Source: Euryodendron excelsum (lineage: Eukaryota; Streptophyta; Magnoliopsida; Ericales; Pentaphylacaceae). Taken from it: 64,000 nucleotides of DNA. The translations under genes and the position numbers were made by a program. Positions 45,458 through 56,606 of this stretch are shown here, piece after piece. How positions within the stretch are numbered: the stretch's first letter is position 1; each line of letters begins with the position of its first letter. The notes beneath the pieces are model-generated. The model had not been told where the DNA came from. It saw nothing but the letters and a program-made list of their open reading frames with translations, and searched no databases. The stretch is from assembly GCA_033060915.1 (NCBI GenBank), contig CM065378.1, positions 7,871,501-7,935,500 of the forward strand, written 5' to 3'.

Positions 45458-47163
45458 TTAGAGTCTAAGATTGTGATGCCTTTTGTACACACATAGCATA
45501 TCATTGCATCATGTTTTGTATATTGTTTTGACATAGTGTATATTGTTTTGATATAGTGGATTATGTTGTGAGCTTTCTTCACTGTACATCATTTATCTTG
45601 GTATAACCTTTCTATCTAGCTCGTATTTTTGGAGTGTTTAGCTACAGGTGTGCTCAGATTTTGGTTTATGTTACTCGCCTGTACCATTTTGATGGGGATT
45701 TTGGTATTGTATGGTAGCGGTATCAGCCTTCATTTCTCTCACGCATCTAATTACATCTCTTATTATGTATGTTTTGCTAGCTTTTGCGATGGATGCGTGG
45801 ACTCCTCATTTTTTATGCACTATAACACTGTTTTTGACATTAAGACCCAACTTTGATTGATATGGACTCGTTGTCTTACTTTTGACTCCATGGAAAGTGC
45901 TTGATTCATGCATTGGTAGAAAGTTATACACTTTTCACATGAGTTATGCTTTGCAACATATTTTTGTTACTCTACTTTGCATTTTCATCTATACGTAGTG
46001 GAGATTATCACCTTGTGAGCTTTAGAGCGTTTACCATCTTTTCAAGAGTCTACATTTACTCAAGGATTGATCTTTCACCTTCATTTCTATTGAATAACTT
46101 CTTTATGCTTGCATTTGGTTCATAAGATGAGTTCTGATCTTGACATTGACACTTTTACTCTATGGAATATTATAATTTGGCATCTTTATGTAATTATAAG
46201 CCCATATCCTTCTTGATAGCCATTGTCCTTTTTATTTCACCATATAACCCATTGATCATTTCATTTATCACCAACTTCTTCCTCGAAAGATATCATTGAA
46301 ATTTTTTGTACTTCATGACCCTATTCTATGCTATGTTGGGAAAACGAAGATATAGATGAAAAAAAAATCAAATAGAAAAAGAGTAGAAGAAGAATAGTAA
46401 GAGAAAAGAAAAAGAAGTGGGCATATGATAAAATAAAATAAAAAAAAAGAGAAGAAGAAGTTATGAGAATCACGCAAAGTGGCAACGAAATAAAAAAGGA
46501 GTTGTAAAAACTAAAAATGTTTATTGTTCGAATATTTGGGTACATAATAAGGGAGGAGTTGGACATGATATCTTTTCATCATCTCATTGACACGTGATGT
46601 GTTTTGTACTTACCTTTCATCATTCCTATTTTACCTCTTCACCTTCCAAATTGCTTAATCGATCCAAAGATGCTTTATTATAATTTTCATTAGAGTAAAA
46701 GTTTTATCTTGTCAATTCTTTGAATCATTGCGCATCTATGAACATTCTTTCATGAAGTTATGCCAAAGGTGATACACTTACATGTTGTCCGGTTCTTTGC
46801 TTTGGATATGTTCACTTGTTTTGCCTTGTACATTTACTCCATTGTTGAACATATCATTGTGTGAACCATGTGGGTCTTTCATTCTGAGTGTATGATCGGT
46901 GAGGATTGAATCAAAACTTTACGGTTCGAAAGTGCATAATTGAGTTCCTTATATGTTGCTTAGCATTGGCTTATCAAGCACACGCGCACAAACTTCTCTA
47001 GTGATGAATTTTTGCATAAACTCCTACATGTGTTTGAGGTTTGAGATGCGTCCATCAATATCTTGTATGAGTTGTGCATATTTTATTTCTTTTATCGTCT
47101 TTATTTATCTCTTTTTACCAGCAAATACAAATCCATTTCTTAAATGGACTAGGACAAGTAAAT
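45458..47163 (+). other. Athila-type 3' non-coding region
   Basis: No gene-like ORF is seen. A purine-rich block (46340-46500, gaagaagaagt- and aaaagaaaa-like words) lies in otherwise T-rich sequence, as is common between the extra ORF and the 3' LTR of Athila elements. No copy of the 35682-37241 LTR follows. Confidence 0.6.
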
Positions 47164-47450
47164 GATAAGTCTAATATATTGAAAATCGACCCAAAAGGGG
47201 AGACTCCTAGGAGGAGATTAATTCCAACTTTTAAAAGGAACATGGCATTCTGAAACCTATAAATACCCCATGCACTAAAAAGGTAAGGTACGCTCACTTG
47301 TGTTCTAGCTGAGAGTATTTTGCTCAAATCATTGTGGTTAAGCTTGCTAACTTAATCATCGGAGTGCTATTAGCCCTAAAGAAAGTCTACGCATTCTCAT
47401 TATTTTCTTCTCTTGTAGATTGTTTGTACTCATCAATTTGGTCCACGTAT
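47164..47450 (+). mobile_element. Probable remaining part of the Tat 3' LTR
   Basis: It contains gggagactcctaggaggaga, a TATA box cctataaatacccc near 47258, and further on cttaatcatcggagtgcta, a downstream word typical of Tat-type LTRs. It fits as the continuation of the LTR interrupted at 35681. Its end is not resolved. Positions 47450-47690 hold only AT-rich sequence. Confidence 0.55.
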
Positions 47451-47689
47451 TAAATCAGGTGCTCTAAGAAATCCACTTACAAATGGTATAATAAATTAGT
47501 TTTATTAGTATATATATCATTTCTTTTTGGTTTTTAACAATAGCTTTCATTAGAATTTAGAAGTTACTGTTGAGGATAGATTCCCAACTGAAAACTAGAT
47601 TTATGATATATTTATATTTATATTTTTAATACTATTTATGATATCAGGGTTCAATATCGGTTAATCCAGGGGTTGAACTGGTGACTCGT

Positions 47690-49270
47690 CACCTGGTCAC
47701 TTTTTTGTTTCGCTCAACGGTCCAAATTTCAAAACATTGCATAGGAGTGCTCATCACGATAGTTGACTTCACCTAAGAAATGATCTTCTCTAACCTGAAG
47801 TGTAAGGTCGGCAGAGTTGTATAACTTGATGAGACCAAGTTCTATTTTCCACAAGGAGTTTATAATTGGAGAGCGATAGTGAAATTTTCTTAAGGAGAAA
47901 TCAAATCCTAAGTAAAACAACTTTACAAAGAATTAGAAAGAAATGAAAAGAGAACACAAATCATTTTATTTTTGGAGAAGTTGAGTTAGCTAAACTAAGG
48001 CAAGGACAAGACAAGTAAACTATGAAGATAAAGAACTTAGATCCAAATTATCCAACCACCCAATTCGCTCAAGAAGCCAATGAGGTTTGATAATTGAAAT
48101 CATTAGCTTCATTGCGAACCTTTGATTTGAATGATTTCAACCATTAAAACAATAAAATCAATGATACTTAACTTAGATTTATAAACAATGAGATTTATGT
48201 ATTCATGCCATCGATCTAGGCAACTTCCATACTAAATTCATAATTAGTGTATGGAAACTCACAAAATTAGTCAATAATACAATATTTTAATAGGATATAA
48301 GAAATGATTATCATAGATTCAATCCAATAGCAATTTGAAGTTTAGAATTACAATTAATTTAATAATCATAGACTAATACTATCAATTTGTGCAATAACAA
48401 TATCAATGTAGAGATTGTGCATTGAAATTATCAAACATAATCAATAGCCTATGTGTTCATAGAGATCTAAAATTTAATTGCTAAGAATTTAAGATTTAAG
48501 AAAATAGAACAATGAAATTGTGTTTTACCTCCATTGAAAACCTTGAAACCATTACTTGATCTTCACAATTGAACCCAATATGAAAATTAGCTACTTGATT
48601 CCATAGAAAATTTCATTGAATTATTGAAAATTATACTTTATTATAATGAAAATGAAAAACTACAAATAAATCTAGAGTTTCTCTCTCTAAAACTACTCCT
48701 AGAACTCTCTAAAAACACTAAACATATATAAAAATGAAGAGATCCCGAAATTTGGACACAAAACTGCTTTAAATAAGCTGAAAAATAACAGAGTCTGCGC
48801 AAAGCATTCAAACGCTTTGGGAGGCCGTTCGAACCCATCTGCAAACCTGAAAAACCAGCCTCTAAAGTTTCAAATTCTGCAAAACTGTTCGAACAGGTTC
48901 ACGGCTGTTCAAACAATCACCCAATGAACATATTTGTGTAGATCTCAAAAATTTATATAAAATCGATATATTATGAACCTCGATAGGGCTTCTGGTTTTA
49001 AAGAAATGACCCTTCAAAGTTTTTATTCTGCGTGCTTCAGCAGCTTATGCTTCAACTTCAACAACTTGTATTCTAATAGCATCTTCTTGAATCTTATTCT
49101 CCTTTCGACCAAATTCCATCTAAAGTCATCCAATTTAAGATCAAAATCTATATAAAGCAAAACAAAGTTAGTTAACACTAAAATTTAACTAAAAATGCAT
49201 ACAAAATTCTAAACTAAGGCTAATAAAACACAAGTTAAGGTGTTATAATTACATTTTTAAAGTACAATCA
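47690..49270 (-). mobile_element. Third Athila-type LTR, solo and diverged (left limit uncertain)
   Basis: Reverse complemented from 49270 it begins TGATTGTACTTTAAAAATG, like the start of the other two LTRs. Near its other end gagtgctcatcacgata (47745) matches gagtacgggggtcacgata near 7780. The length, about 1.58 kb, agrees. Its palindromes are ccgttcgaac (near 48827) and ctgttcgaacag (48885-48896), 365-465 bp from the LTR start. No clear target duplication is seen. Confidence 0.7.
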
Positions 49271-49790
49271 ATATTCACTATTGTACAGTCTTTTGAAAAC
49301 CCAATTGAAGTTGATACATTAACTACTAGCTTCGAAATCAATTAATATGAAACTGAAAGACTGCCAACCAAGTCAAATTTAATATAGAGATGAAAGAACA
49401 TACCGTATCCAATTACTTGTGGTTTCAATGCCACCCACCACTCTTCTTCATATTTAAACACTGGAACCGAATTTATAAACAGTACTCAAATGCATAGTGA
49501 ACCATCAGTTCGTGCACCTGTTGAAATAGAGGGAGGGCAGAATAATCCAATAGAGAATATGGACTGTACGAAGTTACTGAAATGGATTTACAGTGGAATG
49601 GATTGGTGTTAGTTGGCAATAACACTACAATGGCCGCTCTCTAATTTTTTTTTTTGGAAGAATTATTGGTTAGGTCTGGGAACATTGGTAGGTTGCTCCA
49701 TGTGACATCACTTATATGAACCTCTTGGGTTTAGATGTGAGGTAAGAGCGTGAGTTAGTGGTCTCAAAAAATGAAAACCTTTTGGAAACC
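49271..49790. other. Unassigned non-coding stretch
   Basis: No repeat family or gene is recognised. On the minus strand a short open stretch near 49500-49540 with a cag before it could be exon-like, but it is too short to call. Confidence 0.4.
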
Positions 49791-50070
49791 AGCTCTGATA
49801 CTATGTTAAAGACACATACGCCTAACTCAACCTTGAAAATTGGCTTTCAAGACAAGGGTTACCCAATGATATATATAGAGATATTGGTCTTTTATCGAAG
49901 CAACGTGCGATTTCACTCATACCCTCCAAGTGAACGTTTTTCGGAACTCCACTTTAATACCACCATGTTAAAGAACCCATGGGCCTAACTTAACCCTGAA
50001 AATTGATTTTCAAGGTAAGAATTGGTCAAGAGCATATATAGAGGTGATGTCATTCATATCCGGGCATTGC
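49791..50070. repeat. Direct repeat, two units 162 bp apart
   Basis: The block atgttaaaga...cgcctaactcaaccttgaaa with attggctttcaag begins at 49803 and again at 49965. Both units end with a tatatagag block. This is a common dispersed plant repeat of unknown origin. Confidence 0.75.
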
Positions 50071-50079
50071 GAGACTTAA

Positions 50080-50295
50080 GGCCCGTTTGGTTTGGCTTAT
50101 TTTGAGTTTTTTTGACTCGTTTTTTTTTTTGCTTTTAAGCAAAAAAGCCAAGATTTTGAAACTTTTTTGCTGTTTTTTTTTTTTTGCTTTTCTACTTATC
50201 TTATCCTATTAAAACTGAAAAAACTTAACCTTTTTGCTTATAAACTAAAAAAGTAAAATAAAAAAAAACTGCAAAAAAAGCCAAATCAAACGGCC
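50080..50295. mobile_element. MITE with 18-19 bp terminal inverted repeats
   Basis: The left end GGCCCGTTTGGTTTGGCTT and the right end, reverse complemented GGCCGTTTGATTTGGCTT, are near-perfect inverted repeats enclosing 216 bp of A/T-rich, fold-back sequence. No matching flanking duplication is visible, so hAT versus Mutator type cannot be decided. Confidence 0.75.
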
Positions 50296-50479
50296 ATTGC
50301 TCTCAATATGAATGATAGTTATAAAATTAAGAGTTATCTTAATAGGTGTTTAGTTTGAAAGTGGAAGGCCACAAATTAACTACATAATTTTGCCCATATG
50401 ATTTTTTTTATTTGTATAGCATTACTTGTGTTTATATGTTGTAGTTTGCGAATATATTTGGCAATAATCTAGATTTATG

Positions 50480-51429
50480 ACTAGTTCAGATGAATTGGCT
50501 GATCAACCAGAAGAGATTTCTGGACTGCCTGAAGCAATCAACTATGTTACAATTCTTTACTCTACTATTGCTAGCTCTTGCAAGAGTAATCACAATGAAA
50601 TTCATTTGGCCCATGTAGGATCTTTCAGCCTGATACTTATTCCTATGTCTTCAATCCTGATTCCTGAGGAAATAATATTCCATCGATCTGTGATACTGGG
50701 TTTCTCTAGAAACTCGAACTGCGCTTTTAGAGAGAGAGACACAGCAGATGATTTCCAGGAGGCTTGGTGCTAAATTAGTACCCCACAGAAATTGGTGGAA
50801 GCACCATGAAATGCCCCGAGTATCTTTCTGTGACCTAGACTCAATCACCTTTAAGCTTTTATCTGCAGCTATATTTTTTCTTTGCCCCGTATTTCACAGC
50901 AACCACAAAGTCAAATCTCCCAAAGACAACGTTTGAACCATTTGTACTGCTTTTGTTGCTTTTTATTTTTCATATGGAAAATTTGTGCACAATTTGGGGC
51001 CCATACCTATAGATGGTGCATGGATATAAAAGTTTCCCATTTCCATCTGTTGTCTGACGTTTTCAACGAAGCCGCAATTATTTATTCTTTCTAAAATAGA
51101 CTTCTTTAATAGAGAGAGGGAGAGAGATTTTGAAGAGTCAATGAGTAGAAGTCTTTATAGTTCTGGTTTCGTGGGATTCAGGGAGGTGAGTAGGGAAGTC
51201 CTTCTGTGGAGTCTCTGGCCCACCGACCATTCCAATGAACAAGAAGTAGCCCCTAGTTGGCTCTACTTTTAAGTCCTTCTGAAACAATATTCCAAGTCAG
51301 CTGGCGTGTTAAGCAGAGAAACGTCTATGGTGGTTCATAAACATTACAAAGACCTTTGTTTTAAGTAAGATCATTTCGTTCCTCCCCGCAACGGTGGTGG
51401 TTTTCGTTTTCTAAATAGGGAATTTTCAA
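50480..51429 (+). other. Copy B of the LRK10L upstream segment
   Basis: It matches 56620-59081 in several blocks: ttacaattctttactc, attgctagctcttgcaag, aacaatattccaagtcag and atctatggtggtt. A direct match to copy A is gaaattggtggaa (about 698 and 50788). It holds the 5' flank of the pseudogene at 51430. No TATA box could be assigned with confidence. Confidence 0.7.
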
Positions 51430-54163
51430 GTGCCTGTTCTCTCCATTTTGGCTTTCTTTGTTCTCTCTCATCTAGTGATTCTTCTCTCTAATGGAGAAGA
51501 GAACACAGGCCAACTTGGTTGTCCAAAGTCCTTCAACTGTGGAACTCTTAGGTGGGCAGATCAAGTTCCCTTTCTCCAACGATACGTATCCCAAATGTGG
51601 GTTGATGGTAAATTGTAGTGAATCAGTTCCAAAAATCTCTTTGGGTTCGGATCTATTTGACGAAGTTAAGGAATTCTTGAATGATGAAGTCATTAAGGTT
51701 CGAGACGAATCGCTAGGAAAACTCGTGAGCTCCAAAAGCTGTGACCTTTTCAGCAACTCGATTCTTCCCATTTCCAGTACTTCTATTTCCTTTAGAATCT
51801 TCCCCAATCTTACTTTGATCAAATGCACCAATAGCAGCGATGATTACTTCCGTGGTAATCACAGTTACAGAGGCTGCTTAGGCTACATATGGTCTACTAT
51901 ACATATCATAAACATTATGTTCCAACTCCTGGCAATCTTCCGCCTGACTGTAGAGATATTCAACTACTAGCGGTAACATCAACTGGAAACCAAAATGCCT
52001 GTGATCTATTTTCACTATTAGCTGATGATTTCTTTATTAGATTGCTTATTGCAAATGAAGGCCAGGCGTGTCACCTTAACGGGGGCCATTGTTCACACAG
52101 CCTCCAATCCCCAAAGTTCCAATGCATAGAGGAGAAAGAAGGTATTGGTAATGTTGCATATGCATGGTGTTATTTGTGTATTAATCCACGGACCGAATCC
52201 AAAATCTTCAATCTATAGTGGTCTGGTCCATATTACCTAGCTTGTTGCTTTTTAAATTTTTTTTTCCCCTTTAGTTAAGCTCAAGCATTAGGAATATGCA
52301 AAGTAATTCATTCAACTTGTTTTTCCGCCGGTCTTTTTAAACAAATCTAACTGACGATGTTTTTGTCCTTGACAGTGGATGTAGGAAGAAGAGTTGACTT
52401 GAAATTGATTCTAGGAACAGGTAATATGCCTCTGATCAGTTTCTGTACACACGAGTAAATATAGACGTACCACCTTCTTCGATCAAAACTTCTTTTTGGG
52501 CCCCACACCTCCCTGCTTTTTGTTGTTGCTTTCATTTGAATTACTGAATCAAAAACCTGACTAGACTTCTATCTTTTCCAGTCACAACCGGAAGCGTTAT
52601 CATTCTGATTTGCATTCTAATACTTACTATCCAGTGTCGCAACAAATGGAATTATGTCTCTTCATACCTACTTTCAAGGAACACTTCTTCTGATCCCTCC
52701 TCAAAAGCAGATCTCGAAGGAGGTAGTGTCTACTTTGGGGTCCCTCCCTGTCTTCTCCTATGCAGAGCTAGGAGAAGCTACTAATAATTTTGTTCCTTCA
52801 AAGGAATTGGGAGATGGAGGTTTCGGCACCGTATACCATGGTAAGAAAGTTTAAAGTTCTGTTATCTGTCACATTAATATATCTATCTATCTATATTATT
52901 ACAAAACAGACTCTTTTGACAAAACCTCCGCTTTGGTGAGGTTTTTTTTTTTTTTTTTGTTGACAAAAACTACCCACTGCAGAAAATTTGTCCAGTTTAC
53001 ATTTAACATATACAATGGTTTTTTTTGTTGACAAAAACTACCCACCACAGAAAATTTGTCCAGTTTACATTTAACATATACAATGATAATTATATAATAC
53101 TCACCACTAAATTGCTACTTTAGATTGTGTAACCTTTCACTATTAAGTTGGTGATAAATACAGTGATTAGACGTAATGTAACACACACACACACATAATG
53201 CGTGCCATCCTCCTAATATTCTATATTCATGTACGCTACTCACTCACACCCATGGCACAATCTCGGATCTTTTCTCAACCAGGAAAACTCCAAGATGGGC
53301 GGGAAATTGCAGCCAAGCGCCTATAAGAGCACAATTACAAGCGAGTCACCCAATTCATGAATGAAATTGAAATCCTCACATGTTTGCGCCACAGCAATCT
53401 CGTCTCCCTTCATGGTTGCACCTCTCGCCTGAGCCGGGAACTCCTCCTCGTCTATGAGTATATTCCTAATGGCACGGTTGCTGATTATCTACAAGGTGAT
53501 CGAGCAAAGGATGGCTCACTCACATGGCCTATCCGCATGAATATAGCCATAGAAACAGCTAATGCATTGACTTACCTCCATGCTTCTGATATCATCCACC
53601 GAGATGTCAAGACTAACAACATACTCCTCGACAACAATTTCAGTGTCAAAGTTGCAGATTTCGGGCTTTCAAGGCTCTTCCCTACTGATGTCACTCATGT
53701 CTCCACAGCTCCGCAAGGGACTCCTGGATATGTTGATCCAGAATATCACCAATGTTACCAACTTACCGACAAGAGTGATGTTTATAGCTTCGGGGTGGTT
53801 GTGCTCATTGGGCTCATATCATCAATGCCGGCAGTTGACATTAACAGGCATAGGCACGAGATTAATTTTGCTAACTTGGCGATGAACAGGATCCAAAATC
53901 GTGCGTTCAACGAGGTAATTGACCTAACTCTTGGGTTCGAGTTTGATTCTTCGATTGAGAGGATGACTACCTCGATGGCAGAGGTGGCTTTTCGGTGCTT
54001 GCAACTTGAAAAGGAAATGAGGCCTACAATGTTGGGGTGTTGTCGAGCACACTGCCACCCCCTTCGCCTGAGGGCGATGGTGCTGTGTTTGTTGAAGAAT
54101 GGGCTAATTGCTCTACCACATCCATTTCCAGTACTGGTTAAGACTTCATTTGACTCTGCTTAA
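51430..54163 (+). pseudogene. LRK10L-type receptor-like kinase pseudogene (copy B)
   Basis: Exons correspond to copy C. Exon 1 (signal peptide, GUB_WAK and WAK-associated cysteine regions) runs 51430 to about 52140, exon 2 52385-52420, exon 3 (membrane span plus glycine loop LGDGGFGTVYHG) 52582-52840, and the kinase exon 53283 to about 54163. The kinase keeps HRDVKTNNIL (catalytic Asp codon 53603) and DFG (53657). Defects: the start codon reads GTG where copy C has ATG; frameshifts near 51555 and 51885; a 4-bp CCCT duplication at 52742-52749; TAA at 53324; and a deletion with frame change near 54035 in the C-lobe. Splice sites look normal. It is clearly non-functional as a full receptor. Confidence 0.88.
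52951..53094. repeat. Tandem duplication (68 bp) in the pseudogene intron
   Basis: gttgacaaaaactacccac followed by agaaaatttgtccagtttac starts at 52959 and again at 53027. A T-rich tract precedes each unit. Confidence 0.85.
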
Positions 54164-54741
54164 TTCACTTCAAAGGTAGATGCTAAGAAAAATGTTTAAC
54201 ACGCAATATCATATGCAGTCGAAGTGATTTGAATTTCAATTTTATTTTCATCTGCTCGTTGTCTATGTTACTGATTTAGCTAGATCAGGTAATTACATAT
54301 ATTGAGGGATTGTATATAGTAAATGGAGCTCTCATTTGTATACATACATGTTCATATTGGGAGGTATCTGAAGTACATCATGGCCCAGTTCCCTCTCTTT
54401 ATGCTTGTTTAAACACTGCAACAGATTCCTTAAACTGTTCTGGATCGGCTAGAATGGATAGAATAATTAGCTGCTCTGAGTGTGAATAAAGCAGTGGCCA
54501 TTACGGGTCCAATTAAGATTGACACTGTATGTTTTTGCCGTGATCGTTCCCAACACAGACATTGCGGTGATGGTATGCACCACAAGTCTACAATTGCAGT
54601 TCGATCTATATTTCTTTTATTTTTTATTTTTGGAATAATTATTTATCAGCCTTTTCGAAGGTCTCAAAATTTCAGAATCTCACATTTTATATAGTAAAAG
54701 CTCTATATAATTTTTATAAAAAGCAATCCTTTAATCCAATC
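54164..54741 (+). other. 3' flank of LRK10L copy B
   Basis: AT-rich sequence after the pseudogene, presumably its former 3' UTR and flank. No feature can be supported before the LINE starts at about 54735. Confidence 0.5.
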
Positions 54742-56606
54742 ATGGAGAAACTTAGGGCTAAGCTTTTTGGTTGGAAAAGCAAAGTCTTGTCTTATGCTGG
54801 GCGATCAACCCTCATCAAAGCAGCAGCATCATCCATCCCAATCTATGCTATGTCTACCTTCAGAATTCCTAAGTCTCTGTGCCAAGCAATGGATAGCAAG
54901 TTATGTAACTTCTGGTGGGGAAGTTCAAAAGAAAAGAAATGTTGTCACACAAAGGCCTGGAGCTGTCTTTGCAAACCAAAGGAGGTTGGTGGTCTTGGAT
55001 TCAGGAAGTTCAACCAAACCAATCGTGCTCTATTAGCAAAGCTAGGCTGGCAGCTGCTAAATGAGAGTAATAGGCTATGGTCCTCCCTTTTCTGGAAAAA
55101 GTATTGCAGACATAGTAGTATTATGGAAGTGGATAAAAAATCCACAGACTCAATGATCTAGAAAGGTATTCTGGAGTGCAGAGACTTAATTAGCAAAGGG
55201 GCTTGTCGTCGTATTGATGATGGAACTTCTATCGATATCTGGAAGGATCCTTGGGTGCCTAATCTTCCCTCCCTAAAGCCAACAACGGCTCACCAGGTGC
55301 CTCAAAATGATATGAAAGTTTGTGATTTGATTGATTTTGGATCTCTATCCTGGAGGGTAAATGTGTTACAAAGTTTGTTTGACCCAAACTCAGTCCAAGA
55401 AATTGTCAAAATTCCAATTCCTGTGTGCCCCAAAAGGGACTCCTGGGTGTGGCTTGCAGAAGCGTCAGGGGAGTTCATAGCCAATTCAGCCTATAACTTC
55501 GACATGAAGAGTCAGCATATCCATTCACACCCTTTTAGCTGTCAACAATGGAGGAAGTTATGGAACCTTGAAATTCATGAAAGACTCAAGGTGATGGTAT
55601 GGAGAGTTGCAATTGATGCTGTCCCTAGTAAAGGTCTTCTCTCCACCAGATTCCATATGGATGATATCCAATGTACGCTTTGTGGCTCCAACAATGAATT
55701 ATCCTAACACTTGTTTTTCACATGCCCTGTTGCTAAGAGAATCTGGTTTAGGCTATGGAGTGTCCTAACGGAATCCATAGCTCAAGGCTTTATATCTGAT
55801 TGGATTGCCATGATCTTAGAGCCAAGTAAGTTGGGCATTCCATCCTCTGTTAATCACAATCATTTTGCTATGTCTGCTGCTATCATCATGGAGACCATTT
55901 GGAAATGGCGAAATGCTATCTTATTTGAGAAAGTGGCGATTGATATGGAAAAAATCATCACTGATATTTAGGTTCTGTGGTCAAAGCATAGAGATGCTAG
56001 AAATCCTCTGCCTATGCAATCTAGATGTGACAGTCATCGAGTAAACTCAAATGTTAAATGAAACCCTCCTATGCATGAGGGAGTCAAATTGAATTTTGAT
56101 GCAGCATACCATAAAGGAGCTATGTCAATTGCTGTTATTGCTAGAAATGAGTTAGGAGCTGTAATATTTGGGAAAGCTATTTCTGGCCAAGCTATGTATG
56201 CTCTTGCTGCGGAAGCTAATGCTGTCCGTATGGCATGTGTGTCGGCTGCTGGTGAAGGATGGGATCATGTAATCTTTGAAGGGGACTCACAAGTGGTGGT
56301 TCAAGCTTGCTGCAGCATTGGGGTTTGTCTTTGTTGGTCCATTTCAAGTTTGATGGAGGATGTCAAATTTCTCAAATCTAGTAGATTAGATTAGGAGTTT
56401 GTTTATGTGCCTCGATCTGCTAATGGGGTGGCGCATGAGATGGCTGCTAGGGCTTTCAGGAATAATTTCTCTGGAACTTTGGGTCCTCTAAAGCTTCCTC
56501 TTTCGGTCCTCAAAGTGGTGGATGTAGAGTCTTAGTCTGGTTGAGTTTTTTGGCTTTCTGTTGTTTTTCTGTTGCATATGTTTCTCAGCAAAAAAAAAAA
56601 AAAAAA
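54742..56606 (+). mobile_element. 5'-truncated LINE with poly(A) tail (ORF2 C-terminal half)
   Basis: A single frame runs from 54742 to 56533, broken by stops near 55159, 55705, 55969, 56059 and 56392. It encodes the end of the reverse transcriptase with the thumb-like block KLFGWKSKVLSYAGRSTLIK, then KEVGGLGFRKFN. A zf-RVT-like region follows (about 55540-55750, with MVWRVAIDAVPSKGLL and CTLCGS). The RNase H domain (56080-56450) has LNFDAAYHKG and FEGDSQVVV. An A run at 56590-56606 marks the 3' end. The RT active site lies in the missing part. The right flank is cactgcttaaagaatagg, the copy C segment. Confidence 0.88.

Larger units (their letters stand above)
35682..47163 (+). mobile_element. 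Athila-type Ty3/gypsy element, 3' LTR not visible (right limit uncertain)
   Basis: It comprises a 5' LTR (35682-37241), a tRNA-Asp primer site (37247), gag (37782-39413), pol (to 43456), a G-rich tract (43546-43560), and an extra ORF (44201-45457) followed by non-coding sequence. The Asp primer site, the gag type and the extra 3' ORF fit the Athila lineage. No second copy of its LTR occurs downstream in plus orientation. Tat-like LTR sequence appears at 47164. The 3' LTR therefore seems deleted, and the right boundary is inferred. Confidence 0.8.

Noticed and set aside
49500..49540. Minus-strand exon-like stretch near 49500
   Set aside because: Too short, with no partner exons or recognisable domain.
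53580..53885. Alternative-frame 101-codon ORF within the kinase
   Set aside because: The frame at 53357-54040 contains all kinase motifs; the other frame is a shadow.
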